A stretch of 64,000 nt of DNA from JAMLJG01 sp035327585 (lineage in GTDB: Bacteria > Verrucomicrobiota > Kiritimatiellia > CAIVKH01): contig DAOLDD010000007.1 in assembly GCA_035327585.1 (NCBI GenBank), positions 62,001 through 126,000 on the forward strand. The letters are read 5' to 3'. Positions 56,249 through 64,000 of the stretch are shown piece after piece (within the stretch, counting starts at the first letter, position 1; each line of letters opens with the position of its first letter). The translations under genes and the position numbers were made by a program. The notes beneath the pieces were generated by a model. The model ran no database searches, was not told the DNA's origin, and saw only the letters and a list, made by a program, of their open reading frames with translations.

Positions 56249-57598
56249 CTATTTCGCGCGCCCGCGAAGGCGCCCCTTCTTCAGGAATCCGTCGTAATAG
56301 CGCATGACAAGGTGCGACTCAATCTGCCGCATCGTATCGAGCATCACGCCGACCGTGATGAGCATGCTGGTGCCACCGAAAAAGTGCGCGACGATCCAGG
56401 GAATGCGGAACTGCTGCGCGAGCACCGTCGGCAGCACCGCGATCACGGCCAGGAAGATCGCGCCGGCGAGCGTGATCCGCGTCATCGTGCGGTCCAGGAA
56501 TTCCGCCGTCGGCTTGCCGGGGCGGATGCCGGGGACATAGCCGCCGTACTTCTTGAGGTCATCCGCGATCTGGATCGGGTTGAACTGCGTGGCCACCCAG
56601 AAGTAGGAGAAGAACAGAATCAGGATCGCGAACAGCAGGTTGTGCGTGAACGTGCCGTAGTTCAGCGCCGCGGCGAGCTGCTGGAAAAACGCACCGGGGA
56701 TCATCCCGAAAATCTTGGTCGGGAACATCAGGATCGCCTGCGCGAAGATGATCGGCATGACGCCGGAATAGTTCACGCGCAGCGGCATGTAGGTGCTCTG
56801 CCCGCCGTACACCTTGCGACCCACGACGCGCTTCGCGTACTGCACCGGGATCTTGCGCTGCGCCTGCGTCACCGCGACCACCGCCGCGATAACGAAGAAA
56901 ATCATGATGAGCAGCCCGATCAGGTGGAACGCGCCGAACTGCGCGATGCCGTCGATCGGCTTGAACATGTTGATCGTTGCGCCAATCGCACCGGGCAACT
57001 GGCTCACGATGCCCACGGTGATGATGATGGACATGCCGTTGCCGATGCCGCGCTCGGTGACCTGCTCGCCCAGCCACATCAAGAGCAGCGTGCCGGTCGT
57101 CATCGTCAACACCGCCATCAGGCGGAATCCCCACCCCTTCACGATCACGATGTCCTGGGTGATGCCGAGTGCGCCGGGATTCTCCAGCGTCACCGCCATC
57201 GCATACCCCTGAACGATGCACAGCAGCACGGTCAGGTAGCGGGTGTATTGGGTGATCTTCTGGCGGCCGGTATCGCCCTCGCGCGCCAGACGCTCCAGCG
57301 CAGGCACCACGGCGGTCATCAATTGGAGAATGATCGACGCGCTGATGTAGGGCATCACGCCCAGGGCGCCGACCGCGCAGTTCTCCAGTGCGCCGCCGCT
57401 GAACAGGTCGAAGAGCCCGACGAAACTGCCGCCCGCCATCGAGCGCACCGAGGCCATGAAGGCCTGCAGGGCGGCCGCGTCCACGCCCGGCGTGGGCACC
57501 GCCGCGATCAGGCGGCAGATGAACACGATGCCGAAGGTGAACAAGATGCGCTGCCGGAGTTCCGGGATGCGCATGCTATTGGAGAAGGCGGAAAGCAT
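56249..57598 (-). CDS. secY: Protein translocase subunit SecY
   Basis: From ATG 57598 the protein has 449 residues with about ten membrane helices. Signatures include RILFTFGIVFICRLIAAVPTPGVD, the plug region near SGGALENCAVGALGVMPYISASIILQL, and the cytosolic loop REGDTGRQKITQYTRY. A 40-residue longer ORF has a basic low-complexity lead overlapping rplO and was rejected. Confidence 0.98.
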   Translation of the reverse strand: MLSAFSNSMRIPELRQRILFTFGIVFICRLIAAVPTPGVDAAALQAFMASVRSMAGGSFVGLFDLFSGGALENCAVGALGVMPYISASIILQLMTAVVPALERLAREGDTGRQKITQYTRYLTVLLCIVQGYAMAVTLENPGALGITQDIVIVKGWGFRLMAVLTMTTGTLLLMWLGEQVTERGIGNGMSIIITVGIVSQLPGAIGATINMFKPIDGIAQFGAFHLIGLLIMIFFVIAAVVAVTQAQRKIPVQYAKRVVGRKVYGGQSTYMPLRVNYSGVMPIIFAQAILMFPTKIFGMIPGAFFQQLAAALNYGTFTHNLLFAILILFFSYFWVATQFNPIQIADDLKKYGGYVPGIRPGKPTAEFLDRTMTRITLAGAIFLAVIAVLPTVLAQQFRIPWIVAHFFGGTSMLITVGVMLDTMRQIESHLVMRYYDGFLKKGRLRGRAK

Positions 57599-57614
57599 GA
57601 TCGTATACGGCGCG

Positions 57615-58058
57615 TCAGGCCACCACTTCGCAGGAGCCGCCCGCCGCTTCGATCTTCGACTTGGCCGTCGCGCTGAACGCGTGCGCCTTGACCTGGAGCG
57701 CGTGCTCCAGCGCGCCATCGCCCAGCACCTTGATCCGGGCGCGGGCGCCCGAGGAAAGGCCGACCGAACGGATGTCGTCCGGCGTCACCGCGGAACCCGC
57801 GGGGAACTGGCTCAACTGGTGCAGGTTGACCGCCGTGTAAATGATCTTCGTGGGATGATTGAAGCCGCGCTTCGGAATGCGGCGGATCAATTGCATCTGG
57901 CCGCCTTCAAAGGCGCCCTTGTACTTGTGGCCCGAGCGGCCGTACTGACCCTTGTGCCCGCGGCCCGAGGTCTTGCCGTGGCCGGACGATTCGCCGCAAC
58001 CCACCCGTTTTTTGGGACGGATGGCGCCGGGATTGTTTTTCAATGAGTGGAGATTCAT
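57615..58058 (-). CDS. rplO: 50S ribosomal protein L15
   Basis: This 147-residue L15 starts MNLHSLKNNPGAIRPKKRVG and has GHGKTSGRGHKGQYGRSGHKYKGAFEGGQM. It lies only 11 bp after rpsE, leaving no room for rpmD (L30), which is usually here. Confidence 0.98.
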   Translation of the reverse strand: MNLHSLKNNPGAIRPKKRVGCGESSGHGKTSGRGHKGQYGRSGHKYKGAFEGGQMQLIRRIPKRGFNHPTKIIYTAVNLHQLSQFPAGSAVTPDDIRSVGLSSGARARIKVLGDGALEHALQVKAHAFSATAKSKIEAAGGSCEVVA

Positions 58059-58069
58059 ACGTTCACCTG

Positions 58070-58570
58070 TCAGGCCGCGTTTTCCTCGCGGCGCACGGCC
58101 AGCAACGCCTCGCGGGATTGCAGGCTTTGCAGCGCCTTCACCGTGGCGCGAATTACATTGAGTGGATTGGTGCTGCCCATCGACTTGGCCAGCACATCAC
58201 GGATGCCCGACAATTCAAGCACCGCGCGCATGCCGCCGCCGGCGATGACGCCGGTACCCGCGGACGCGGGGCGCATGAACACCTTCGCGCCGCCGAACCG
58301 GGTGATCACCTCGTGCGGAATGGTCCGGTCCTTCATCGTGACCGTGAACATGCTGCGTTTGGCCAGATCCGTGCCCTTGCGGATCGCGTCCGCGACTTCG
58401 TTGGCCTTGCCCAGCGCATAGCCGACGCGGCCATTGCGGTCGCCCACGACGATCAGGGCGCTGAAGCTGAAACGGCGGCCACCCTTGACCACCTTGGCGC
58501 ACCGGTTGACATGGATCACGCGCTCTTCAATGCCGCCCTTATCGCCGCCTCTGGAATCTTTTTCTCTCAC
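58070..58570 (-). CDS. rpsE: 30S ribosomal protein S5
   Basis: This 166-residue S5 has ERVIHVNRCAKVVKGGRRFSFSALIVVGDRNGRVG, the dsRNA-binding-type domain, and AGTGVIAGGGMRAVLELSGI. Standard length. Confidence 0.98.
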   Translation of the reverse strand: MREKDSRGGDKGGIEERVIHVNRCAKVVKGGRRFSFSALIVVGDRNGRVGYALGKANEVADAIRKGTDLAKRSMFTVTMKDRTIPHEVITRFGGAKVFMRPASAGTGVIAGGGMRAVLELSGIRDVLAKSMGSTNPLNVIRATVKALQSLQSREALLAVRREENAA

Positions 58571-58582
58571 AGATGATCTCCG

Positions 58583-58939
58583 CTAGAATTTCAGACCGGC
58601 TTCGCGTGCCGCATCCGCCAATACCTTGATGCGTCCGCCGTAGGTGAATCCACCCCGGTCGAACACCACTTCCTTGATGCCCTTGTCGATGGCGGCCTGT
58701 GCCGCCATCTGGCCGAGCTTTTTCGCCGTCTCGGCGTTGTTTTTCGCCGCGCCAATCGATTCGCTCTGCGTCGAACACTGCGCGATCGTGCGCGAGGCGC
58801 CGTCGTCGATAAACTGCACGTAGAGGTGCCGGTTCGACAGGAACACGCTCATGCGCGGGCGCTCCGCCGTGCCGGCGATCTTCTTGCGCAGGCGCAGGTG
58901 CCGCCGCTCGCGGTACTCTTTTTTCGTATGAACCTTCAT
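58583..58939 (-). CDS. rplR: 50S ribosomal protein L18
   Basis: This 118-residue L18 binds 5S rRNA: RRHLRLRKKIAGTAERPRMSVFLSNRHLYVQFIDD and FDRGGFTYGGRIKVLADAAREAGL. It stands between rplF and rpsE. Confidence 0.98.
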   Translation of the reverse strand: MKVHTKKEYRERRHLRLRKKIAGTAERPRMSVFLSNRHLYVQFIDDGASRTIAQCSTQSESIGAAKNNAETAKKLGQMAAQAAIDKGIKEVVFDRGGFTYGGRIKVLADAAREAGLKF

Positions 58940-58941
58940 GA

Positions 58942-59478
58942 CTATGCCACCGCCTTGCCGGCCTTGCGCCGAACATGTTCACCCTTGTATCGGACGCCCT
59001 TGCCCTTGTACGGCTCCGCCGGGAAATATCCGCGGATGCGCGCCGCCGTCTCGCCGACGAGGTGCTTGTCCGCGCCCGTCAGCGTGATGGACGTGCCGTC
59101 CGCCACCTTGGCCGTGATGCCGGTCGGGACCTGAAATTCAATGGGGTGCGAGAAGCCGAGCGCGAGCACGAGCTTCTGGCCCTGCTGCTGGCAACGGAAG
59201 CCGACGCCCTGAATTTCCAATTCCTTCACGAACGGCGTCGCGAGGCCCGTCACCATGTTGGCGATCAGGCTGCGTGTCGTGCCGTGCAGGGCGTTCAGCA
59301 CCTTGTCCTCGCGCGTCGCGTTGACCGTGATGGTGGCGCCCTCCACCTTGACGTCGAGCCCGCTCGGGATGCGCACTGCGAGTTCGCCGGCCGGGCCCTT
59401 ACCCTTCGCCAGCGAGCCTTCGACCGTCAGGGTCACGCCCTTGGGCAGATCAATGGGTTTCTTGCCAATACGAGACAT
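58942..59478 (-). CDS. rplF: 50S ribosomal protein L6
   Basis: From ATG 59478 there are 178 residues beginning SRIGKKPIDLPKGVTLTVEG, with duplicated L6 domains and the C-terminal ADKHLVGETAARIRGYFPAEPYKGKGVRY. A ten-residue longer ORF start was rejected. Confidence 0.98.
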   Translation of the reverse strand: MSRIGKKPIDLPKGVTLTVEGSLAKGKGPAGELAVRIPSGLDVKVEGATITVNATREDKVLNALHGTTRSLIANMVTGLATPFVKELEIQGVGFRCQQQGQKLVLALGFSHPIEFQVPTGITAKVADGTSITLTGADKHLVGETAARIRGYFPAEPYKGKGVRYKGEHVRRKAGKAVA

Positions 59479-59482
59479 ATCA

Positions 59483-59878
59483 TCACCAGATGTAACAAAG
59501 CACTTCACCGCCGACGCCCGTCTTGCGGGCTTCGTGGTCCGTCAACACGCCGCGGGAGGTGCTCAGGATGGCAATGCCCGTCCCGCCCACCACGCGCGGC
59601 ACCTTCTCCACCGGCACATACCGGCGCAGCCCGGGCTTGCTCACCCGGCGGAGTCCGCGGATCACCGGCTCGTCGCCCCGGTACCGGAGGCGAAGACGCA
59701 AACTCTTGCGCACCCCCTCCTTCTCCGCGTCAAAATCAGCAATATAGCCTTCGCTCTTCAGGATGCGGGCGATCTCCCCCTTCAGGCGGGAGTGCGGCAT
59801 CGCCACGTTGGCCGCGCGGGCGCGGCTCGCGTTGCGAATTCGGGTCAGCATATCGGCAATGGGGTCGCTCAAACTCAT
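59483..59878 (-). CDS. rpsH: 30S ribosomal protein S8
   Basis: From ATG 59878 there are 131 residues: SLSDPIADMLTRIRNASRARAANV, and the C-terminal GIAILSTSRGVLTDHEARKTGVGGEVLCYIW. The longer ORF to 59959 overlaps rpsN and was rejected. Confidence 0.98.
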   Translation of the reverse strand: MSLSDPIADMLTRIRNASRARAANVAMPHSRLKGEIARILKSEGYIADFDAEKEGVRKSLRLRLRYRGDEPVIRGLRRVSKPGLRRYVPVEKVPRVVGGTGIAILSTSRGVLTDHEARKTGVGGEVLCYIW

Positions 59879-59889
59879 GTCAGTCCGTC

Positions 59890-60075
59890 CTACCAGCTCG
59901 CTTTGACCACGCCGGGAATCTTGCCCTGGGAGGCCAGCTCCCGGAAACAGATGCGGCACAAATTAAACTTGCGCATATAACCCCGCCGCCGGCCGCAGTT
60001 CTTGCAGCGGTGGTAGGCGCGCGACGAAAACTTCGGCGCGCGACTTGCTTTCACCATCCAGGAGATCTTAGCCAA
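59890..60075 (-). CDS. rpsN: 30S ribosomal protein S14, zinc (type Z) form
   Basis: This 61-residue S14 has CKNCGRRRGYMRKFNLCRICFRELA, a four-Cys zinc site, and the C-terminal GKIPGVVKASW. It is the short C+ form. It lies between rplE and rpsH. Confidence 0.98.
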   Translation of the reverse strand: MAKISWMVKASRAPKFSSRAYHRCKNCGRRRGYMRKFNLCRICFRELASQGKIPGVVKASW

Positions 60076-60090
60076 CGACGTTCCTCCAAC

Positions 60091-60639
60091 CTACGCGGCC
60101 TGGTTTGTGGCGAACGGCATGCCCAGCAATTTGAGCAGCTCGCGCGCCTCTTCATTGGTCCCGGCCGTGGTCACCAATGTGATATCCATCCCGTGCACCT
60201 TCTTGACCTGATCGGGGTCAATTTCCGGGAAAATCGTGTGCTCCTTGAGCCCGAGCGTGTAGCACCCGCGCCCGTCAAAACCCCGCGTGGGGATTCCGCG
60301 AAAGTCGCGAATGCGCGGCAGCGCCACGTTGATCAAGCGCTCGAGGAACTCATACATGCGGGCGCCGCGCAGCGTGACGCGCGCGCCGACCGGCTGGCCC
60401 TCGCGCAACTTGAAGTTCGCGATGCTCTTCTTGGATTTCGTGATCTGCGGACGCTGGCCCGTGATCCGGCCCAGGTCATCCACGAGCACCTTGAAGGTGT
60501 CCTTGTCCACCTGTGAGTTGATGCCCATGTTCACCACCACCTTCGTCAGGCGGGGGATTTGCATCACGTTGGCATAGCCCCGCGACTTCTGCAGCGCGGG
60601 CGCCAGCTCCTTGCGATATTTTTCCTGCAACTGTGCCAT
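60091..60639 (-). CDS. rplE: 50S ribosomal protein L5
   Basis: This 182-residue L5 binds 5S rRNA: VMQIPRLTKVVVNMGINSQVDK and GLKEHTIFPEIDPDQVKKVHGMDITLVTTA. Standard length and position between rplX and rpsN. Confidence 0.98.
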   Translation of the reverse strand: MAQLQEKYRKELAPALQKSRGYANVMQIPRLTKVVVNMGINSQVDKDTFKVLVDDLGRITGQRPQITKSKKSIANFKLREGQPVGARVTLRGARMYEFLERLINVALPRIRDFRGIPTRGFDGRGCYTLGLKEHTIFPEIDPDQVKKVHGMDITLVTTAGTNEEARELLKLLGMPFATNQAA

Positions 60640-60659
60640 ATTCGTCTTCCCGGCCCCGC

Positions 60660-60926
60660 TCAGGCCTTGGCGCCGGCCTTCTTGGCCCGCGCTTCATCGA
60701 AACGGACGAGCTTGGAAACGGGCAGCGGCGCCTCTTTTTCCACGATCCCGCCCTGCGGATTGTCCTGCGTCTTGCGCATGTGGCGCTTGACGTGATTCAC
60801 ACCCTCGACGACCGCGAGGCGCGTCTGCGGATTGACCCGCAGCACCTTGCCGGTCTTGCCCTTGTGCTCGCCCGAACGGACAAACACAATGTCGTCGCGC
60901 TTCAAATGGGTCACCCGGCTCATCAC
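60660..60926 (-). CDS. rplX: 50S ribosomal protein L24
   Basis: This 88-residue L24 has a KOW motif: LKRDDIVFVRSGEHKGKTGKVLRVNPQTRLAVVEGVN. It is shorter than the usual 100-105 because of a reduced C-terminus. It overlaps rplN by 4 bp. Confidence 0.97.
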   Translation of the reverse strand: MMSRVTHLKRDDIVFVRSGEHKGKTGKVLRVNPQTRLAVVEGVNHVKRHMRKTQDNPQGGIVEKEAPLPVSKLVRFDEARAKKAGAKA

Positions 60927-61288
60927 ACAACCTCCGGGGCCAGCGAAATGATCTTCATGTAATTCCGCTCGCGCAACTCGCGCGCGACGGGGCCGAAAAT
61001 ACGCGTGCCCTTCGGGTTGCGTTCGTCGTCCACAATCACCGCGGCGTTGTGGTCAAAACGGATCAGCGATCCATCCGCGCGGCGGATCGGCTGCTTGGTC
61101 CGCACGATGATCGCGTTGTGGACTTCGCCCTTCTTCACCATGCCGGTGGGGATCGCATCCTTCACCGCGACCTTGATGACGTCGCCAATGTGCGCGTACG
61201 GGCGATGCTGGCCCAGCACGTGGATGCACTGCAGGGACTTCGCGCCGCTGTTGTCGGCCGGGTCCAGTAATGTTTTCAGGGTAATCAT
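60923..61288 (-). CDS. rplN: 50S ribosomal protein L14
   Basis: From ATG 61288 there are 121 residues: ITLKTLLDPADNSGAKSLQCIHVLG and the loop FDHNAAVIVDDERNPKGTRIFGPVARELRERNYMKIISLAPEVV. Upstream ORF codons overlap rpsQ and were rejected. Confidence 0.98.
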   Translation of the reverse strand: MITLKTLLDPADNSGAKSLQCIHVLGQHRPYAHIGDVIKVAVKDAIPTGMVKKGEVHNAIIVRTKQPIRRADGSLIRFDHNAAVIVDDERNPKGTRIFGPVARELRERNYMKIISLAPEVV

Positions 61289-61298
61289 TTCATCAACC

Positions 61299-61577
61299 TC
61301 AAGCGGTCTTCTGGGCGCGCGCCAGCACTTCAACGAGGCGCCAACGCTTCAGGCGGCTCATCGGGCGGCATTCCTCGATGCGCACCGTGTCCCCCATCTT
61401 CGCCTCGCCCTTTTCGTCATGCGCATGGTATTTGCGGCTGACGGTGATTTCCTTGCCGTAGGAGGCGTGCCGGATGCGCCGGGTGACATTGACCACGAGG
61501 GTCTTCGCCGCCTTGTCGCTCACAACCGTCCCCTTCAATTCCTTCCGCACGCCGCGGTTTGCCTCTGCGTCGCTCAT
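61299..61577 (-). CDS. rpsQ: 30S ribosomal protein S17
   Basis: This 92-residue S17 is an OB-fold protein: RKELKGTVVSDKAAKTLVVNVTRRIRHASYGK and KYHAHDEKGEAKMGDTVRIEECRPMSRLKRWRLVEVL. It overlaps rpmC by 4 bp. Confidence 0.98.
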   Translation of the reverse strand: MSDAEANRGVRKELKGTVVSDKAAKTLVVNVTRRIRHASYGKEITVSRKYHAHDEKGEAKMGDTVRIEECRPMSRLKRWRLVEVLARAQKTA

Positions 61578-61777
61578 GCCGTCCTCTTGGCCAGGGCCTG
61601 TTGCCGGATCACCGTCTGGATGCGGGCCATGTCGCGCTTGAGCGCGCGCAGGCGGGTCGGCTTCTCGAGCCGGCCGGAAGACTGCTGGACCCGCAGGTTG
61701 AACAGCTCCTGCCGCGCATCACTCAGCTTCTGCCGCAATTCGGCTTCCGTAAGTTCTCTAATTTCCGTTGCCTTCAT
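61574..61777 (-). CDS. rpmC: 50S ribosomal protein L29
   Basis: This 67-residue helical hairpin reads MKATEIRELTEAELRQKLSDARQELFNLRVQQ and ends with ALKRDMARIQTVIRQQAL. It contacts the exit tunnel edge. Confidence 0.97.
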   Translation of the reverse strand: MKATEIRELTEAELRQKLSDARQELFNLRVQQSSGRLEKPTRLRALKRDMARIQTVIRQQALAKRTA

Positions 61778-61790
61778 AAATCATTCCGCC

Positions 61791-62210
61791 TTATGCCGAC
61801 GCATGGCGCTGCACGAACTTCGTGGGAATCGGCAGCTTGCTCGCCGCCAGGCGCATCGCTTCGCGCGCGACCGGCTCGGCGACGCCGTCCATTTCGAACA
61901 GCATCCGCCCCGGGCGCACCACGGCGACCCATCCTTCGACGGGTCCCTTGCCTTTGCCCTGCCGCACTTCGAGCGGCTTCTTGGTGTAGGGCTTGTCAGG
62001 GAACACGCGCAACCACAATTTCCCCTTGCGCTTCATCGAACGACTGATCGCGACGCGGCAGGCTTCCAACTGGATGTTGGTGACCCAGGTGCGCCCCAGC
62101 GACTGCAGGCCATACTCCCCGAACGCAAGCGCATTGCCCGACATGGCCATGCCCTTGCGGTTCCCACGCTGCTGTTTGCGATACTTTACGCGTTTAGGCA
62201 AAAGAGGCAT
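61791..62210 (-). CDS. rplP: 50S ribosomal protein L16
   Basis: This 139-residue L16 starts PLLPKRVKYRKQQRGNRKGMAM with GEYGLQSLGRTWVTNIQLEACRVAISR and WLRVFPDKPYTKKPLEVRQGKGKGPVEGWVA. It overlaps the rpsC end by 17 bp. Confidence 0.98.
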   Translation of the reverse strand: MPLLPKRVKYRKQQRGNRKGMAMSGNALAFGEYGLQSLGRTWVTNIQLEACRVAISRSMKRKGKLWLRVFPDKPYTKKPLEVRQGKGKGPVEGWVAVVRPGRMLFEMDGVAEPVAREAMRLAASKLPIPTKFVQRHASA

Positions 62211-62853
62211 GGCTGGCCTCCTTCACCGGGGTCTCCGGCTTTTTGCAAATCCACACCTTGATGCCGATCGAGCCGGCCATCGTGTTGGCCTCGGCGAAAC
62301 CATACTGCACGTTCGCGCGCAGCGTGTGCAGCGGCACCTTGCCCTCGCGATAACCCTCGCTGCGGGCCAGCTCCGCGCCGCCGAGACGACCGGCCGCGTG
62401 CACGCGGATGCCCAGCGCCCCCAACTCCATCGCCATTTGGATCGCGCGTTTCAGGGCGCGGCGGAACGACACGCGACGCTCCAACTGGAGCGCGATGTTC
62501 TCGGCCACGAGCTGGGCATTGCAGTCGGGATCCTTGATTTCCTTGATCTCGACGTAGATTTCCTTGCCCGTCAGCTTCGCGATTTCCTCGCGCAGCTTCT
62601 CGATGTCGGCGCCTTTGCGGCCAATGACAATGCCCGGGCGTGCGGTGAACACCGTCACGCGGGCGCGGTTGGCATAGCGCTCAATCAGGATCTCCGGCAC
62701 AGCCGCGTCCTTGAGCCGCTTCTTGACCATCTCCCGGATCTTGATGTCTTCCTGGAGCAGCGGTCCGAAGCTCTTCTTGTCGGCGAACCAGCGGGAACGC
62801 CAATCTTTCGTGACGGCAACCCGGAGGCCCGTCGGATTTACTTTCTGTCCCAA
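62194..62853 (-). CDS. rpsC: 30S ribosomal protein S3
   Basis: This 219-residue S3 has MGQKVNPTGLRVAVTKDWRSRWFADK, a KH domain with VFTARPGIVIGRKGADIEKLREEI, and GALGIRVHAAGRLGGAELARSEGYREGKVPLHTLRANVQYG. Standard. Confidence 0.98.
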   Translation of the reverse strand: MGQKVNPTGLRVAVTKDWRSRWFADKKSFGPLLQEDIKIREMVKKRLKDAAVPEILIERYANRARVTVFTARPGIVIGRKGADIEKLREEIAKLTGKEIYVEIKEIKDPDCNAQLVAENIALQLERRVSFRRALKRAIQMAMELGALGIRVHAAGRLGGAELARSEGYREGKVPLHTLRANVQYGFAEANTMAGSIGIKVWICKKPETPVKEASHASFA

Positions 62854-62886
62854 GCGATTGCTCCTTTTTTCCTGACCAAAAGCTGG

Positions 62887-63234
62887 CTATTTTCCAGCCG
62901 GTTTCTGCTCCGTCAATACAATCCGTATGTGGCTCGTGCGGCGCAGCACCGGACTGGCGCTGCCGCGCGCCCGCGGCCAAAACCGCTTCAAACTCGGCCC
63001 CTGCTCGACCAACGCACGCTTCACGACGAGGCGGTCCACCGACAGCCCCGCGTTATTCTCGGCGTTCGCGATGGCGGAACGCAGGGTTTTGCCCAGCAAC
63101 GTGCCCGCTTTGCGCGCGTTGAAATCCGCGATGCGCAAGGCCTCACCCACCGGGCGCCCCTGGATGGCGCGCGCCAAATCGCGCGCCTTCGAGGGCGACA
63201 TCCGCACATATTTGCTGACTGCTTCAACATCCAT
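62887..63234 (-). CDS. rplV: 50S ribosomal protein L22
   Basis: L22 of about 115 residues begins DVEAVSKYVRMSPSKARDLARAIQG and ends SASPVLRRTSHIRIVLTE. The ATG at 63234 has GAGG six nt upstream. ATG 63246, which overlaps the stop of the preceding non-ribosomal gene as ATGA, is an alternative and would couple translation to it. Confidence 0.95.
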   Translation of the reverse strand: MDVEAVSKYVRMSPSKARDLARAIQGRPVGEALRIADFNARKAGTLLGKTLRSAIANAENNAGLSVDRLVVKRALVEQGPSLKRFWPRARGSASPVLRRTSHIRIVLTEQKPAGK

Positions 63235-63242
63235 ATTCGGCC

Positions 63243-63773
63243 TCATTCTCTCCGGGACCGCCATACGACCGCCCGGTCACCCGCCTCGGGGAACCGATCC
63301 GCCGCCAGGGCTTCCACCCGGGCGCCGGCCACGCGCTCCCGCACTTCCACAATCCGTGCCCGGGCCACCACCGCGCCGTCGCGTACGACGGCCACCGGCA
63401 GCCCCGGCCGCAAGCCAGCCCGGGCGCCCGCGTCGAGCGCCACGAGACCCAGCTCGCGATTCACATCCAACACCCGCCAGCCCGTCGGCGCCAGATCCAC
63501 CTGATCCTGCGCCGCGTCCGGCAACCGATCGGGCACCACCTGCCAGCGATCGCTGGCGAACTGTTCGCCCGCGAGCCGGGCCAGCAGCCCGTCCCGCTCG
63601 GCGCTCAATTCCGCGATTTCCTCGCGAAGCCCGATATTCTCTTCCACCAACCGGCGGGCCATCAGGACCGCCTCATCCGCCGCCGGATCACCAGCCAACG
63701 CCGTCGCCACGCAACCCGCCGCGGCAAGCATCCAACCGATGCCCGTTCGCGCGCGCTGCCGGTTCGTGCGCAT
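63243..63773 (-). CDS. Exported coiled-coil protein of unknown function embedded in the ribosomal operon
   Basis: This 176-residue protein lies between rpsS (24 bp upstream) and rplV (overlapping or adjacent), a place occupied by no gene in the canonical S10 operon. A signal-like segment (IGWMLAAAGCVATALAG; LAAAGC is a weak lipobox) is followed by a coiled coil (about 33-66; LVEENIGLREEIAELSAERDGLL). A beta-rich domain (about 95-165; VLDVNRELGLVALDAGARAGLRPGLPV) follows, of the kind seen at the C-termini of PVC envelope proteins and distantly like MreC. I recognise no catalytic motif. It would be co-transcribed with ribosomal genes at growth-rate-linked levels. Confidence 0.8.
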   Translation of the reverse strand: MRTNRQRARTGIGWMLAAAGCVATALAGDPAADEAVLMARRLVEENIGLREEIAELSAERDGLLARLAGEQFASDRWQVVPDRLPDAAQDQVDLAPTGWRVLDVNRELGLVALDAGARAGLRPGLPVAVVRDGAVVARARIVEVRERVAGARVEALAADRFPEAGDRAVVWRSRRE

Positions 63774-63797
63774 GGCCTGCGCGGCACCCGACCCGCC

Positions 63798-64000
63798 CTA
63801 CTTGAGGGTCGGAGTCTTGTCCGTCGCCGATCCGTGCTTCCGGAAGGTCCGCGTCGGCGAAAATTCGCCCAACTTGTGACCCACCATGTTTTCCGTCACA
63901 AAAACTGAATTAAACGTCTTGCCGTTGTGCACGGAGAACGTGTGGCCGATGAAATCGGGAATGATCATCGAACGGCGGGCCCACGTCTTGATGGGCCGCT
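63798..64000 (-). CDS. rpsS: 30S ribosomal protein S19 (5' part outside window)
   Basis: The visible 66 C-terminal residues are clearly S19: RPIKTWARRSMIIPDFIGHTF, then VHNGKTFNSVFVTENMVGHKLGEFSPTRTFRKHG. The start lies beyond 64000. It should be preceded by rplB in the S10 operon. Confidence 0.96.
   Translation of the reverse strand, partial: RPIKTWARRSMIIPDFIGHTFSVHNGKTFNSVFVTENMVGHKLGEFSPTRTFRKHGSATDKTPTLK

Noticed and set aside
55910..57676. 588-codon frame antisense to adk and secY
   Set aside because: Covers two certain genes on the other strand and has histidine/arginine-rich composition without domains.

Overview
The window is a high-GC, gene-dense bacterial chromosome segment. It is most consistent with the PVC superphylum, probably Kiritimatiellota or Verrucomicrobiota; this is an inference from content, not a marker-gene test. 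The clues are two PEP-CTERM proteins, a TIGR03790-type exported protein, a TMTC-like membrane/TPR protein, paired bactofilins, a DUF547 lipoprotein, and the D-x-D/N-x-D-GLSD-WE acidic module shared by two exported proteins. The S10/spc/alpha ribosomal block also lacks rpmD (L30). There is no phage, transposase, plasmid or CRISPR signature. The promoters I can read resemble TTGCCA-N17-TATNAC.

Layout. 1-7.2 kb: two PAS/histidine-kinase/receiver hybrids (the first cut by the window edge), a PstS-like binding protein, then queE and queC, chained by 4-bp stop/start overlaps. 7.3-18.4 kb: a TIGR03790 protein, a hicBA toxin-antitoxin pair, an AspT-type transporter, an RlmL-like methyltransferase, a LysM-amidase, a DUF547 lipoprotein, a TrmJ-like methyltransferase, a small GGQ release-factor-like protein and two tandem PEP-CTERM proteins. 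18.5-28.4 kb: a TMTC-like TPR protein, tRNA-Tyr, a coupled phosphorelay (BvgS-like kinase, lone receiver, receiver-PAS-kinase) chained to cysQ, and a ROK kinase. 28.5-31.1 kb: rpsO-pnp with its own promoter, leader hairpins and terminator. 31.1-38.0 kb: a VapBC-like pair, an amino-acid permease, a methyltransferase, a MurC/Mpl-like ligase, an orphan RHH antitoxin, two bactofilins and argC. 38.4-44.4 kb: an AddB/AddA-like helicase-nuclease pair. 44.4-51.2 kb: a secreted starch-binding (CBM25) protein behind a LacI-type operator, a DUF6268 outer-membrane protein, a secreted nuclease, cutA, a lipoprotein with a strong sigma-54 promoter, and a cytoplasmic GH13 amylase. 51.3-64.0 kb (minus strand): rplQ-rpoA-rpsD-rpsK-rpsM-rpmJ-infA-map-adk-secY-rplO-rpsE-rplR-rplF-rpsH-rpsN-rplE-rplX-rplN-rpsQ-rpmC-rplP-rpsC-rplV, then an unrelated exported coiled-coil gene, then rpsS running off the edge.

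The most unusual signal is not a gene. At least eight families of short degenerate tandem repeats (units of 7, 9, 10, 15 and about 31 bp and others) sit at gene borders. Several occur as an array plus its own inverted copy, so they form long imperfect hairpins. They repeatedly run into coding sequence and supply the N- or C-termini of otherwise normal proteins: QueC, the amidase, the DUF547 lipoprotein, the DUF6268 protein, TrmJ, the permease and the Mur ligase. The second notable point is the exported protein embedded inside the otherwise canonical ribosomal operon.

Functional links. Starch capture (CBM25 protein) and intracellular amylase lie 4 kb apart. QueE and QueC are consecutive steps to preQ0. 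The two kinase clusters contain a full phosphorelay set but no DNA-binding output domain, so their output must lie elsewhere.
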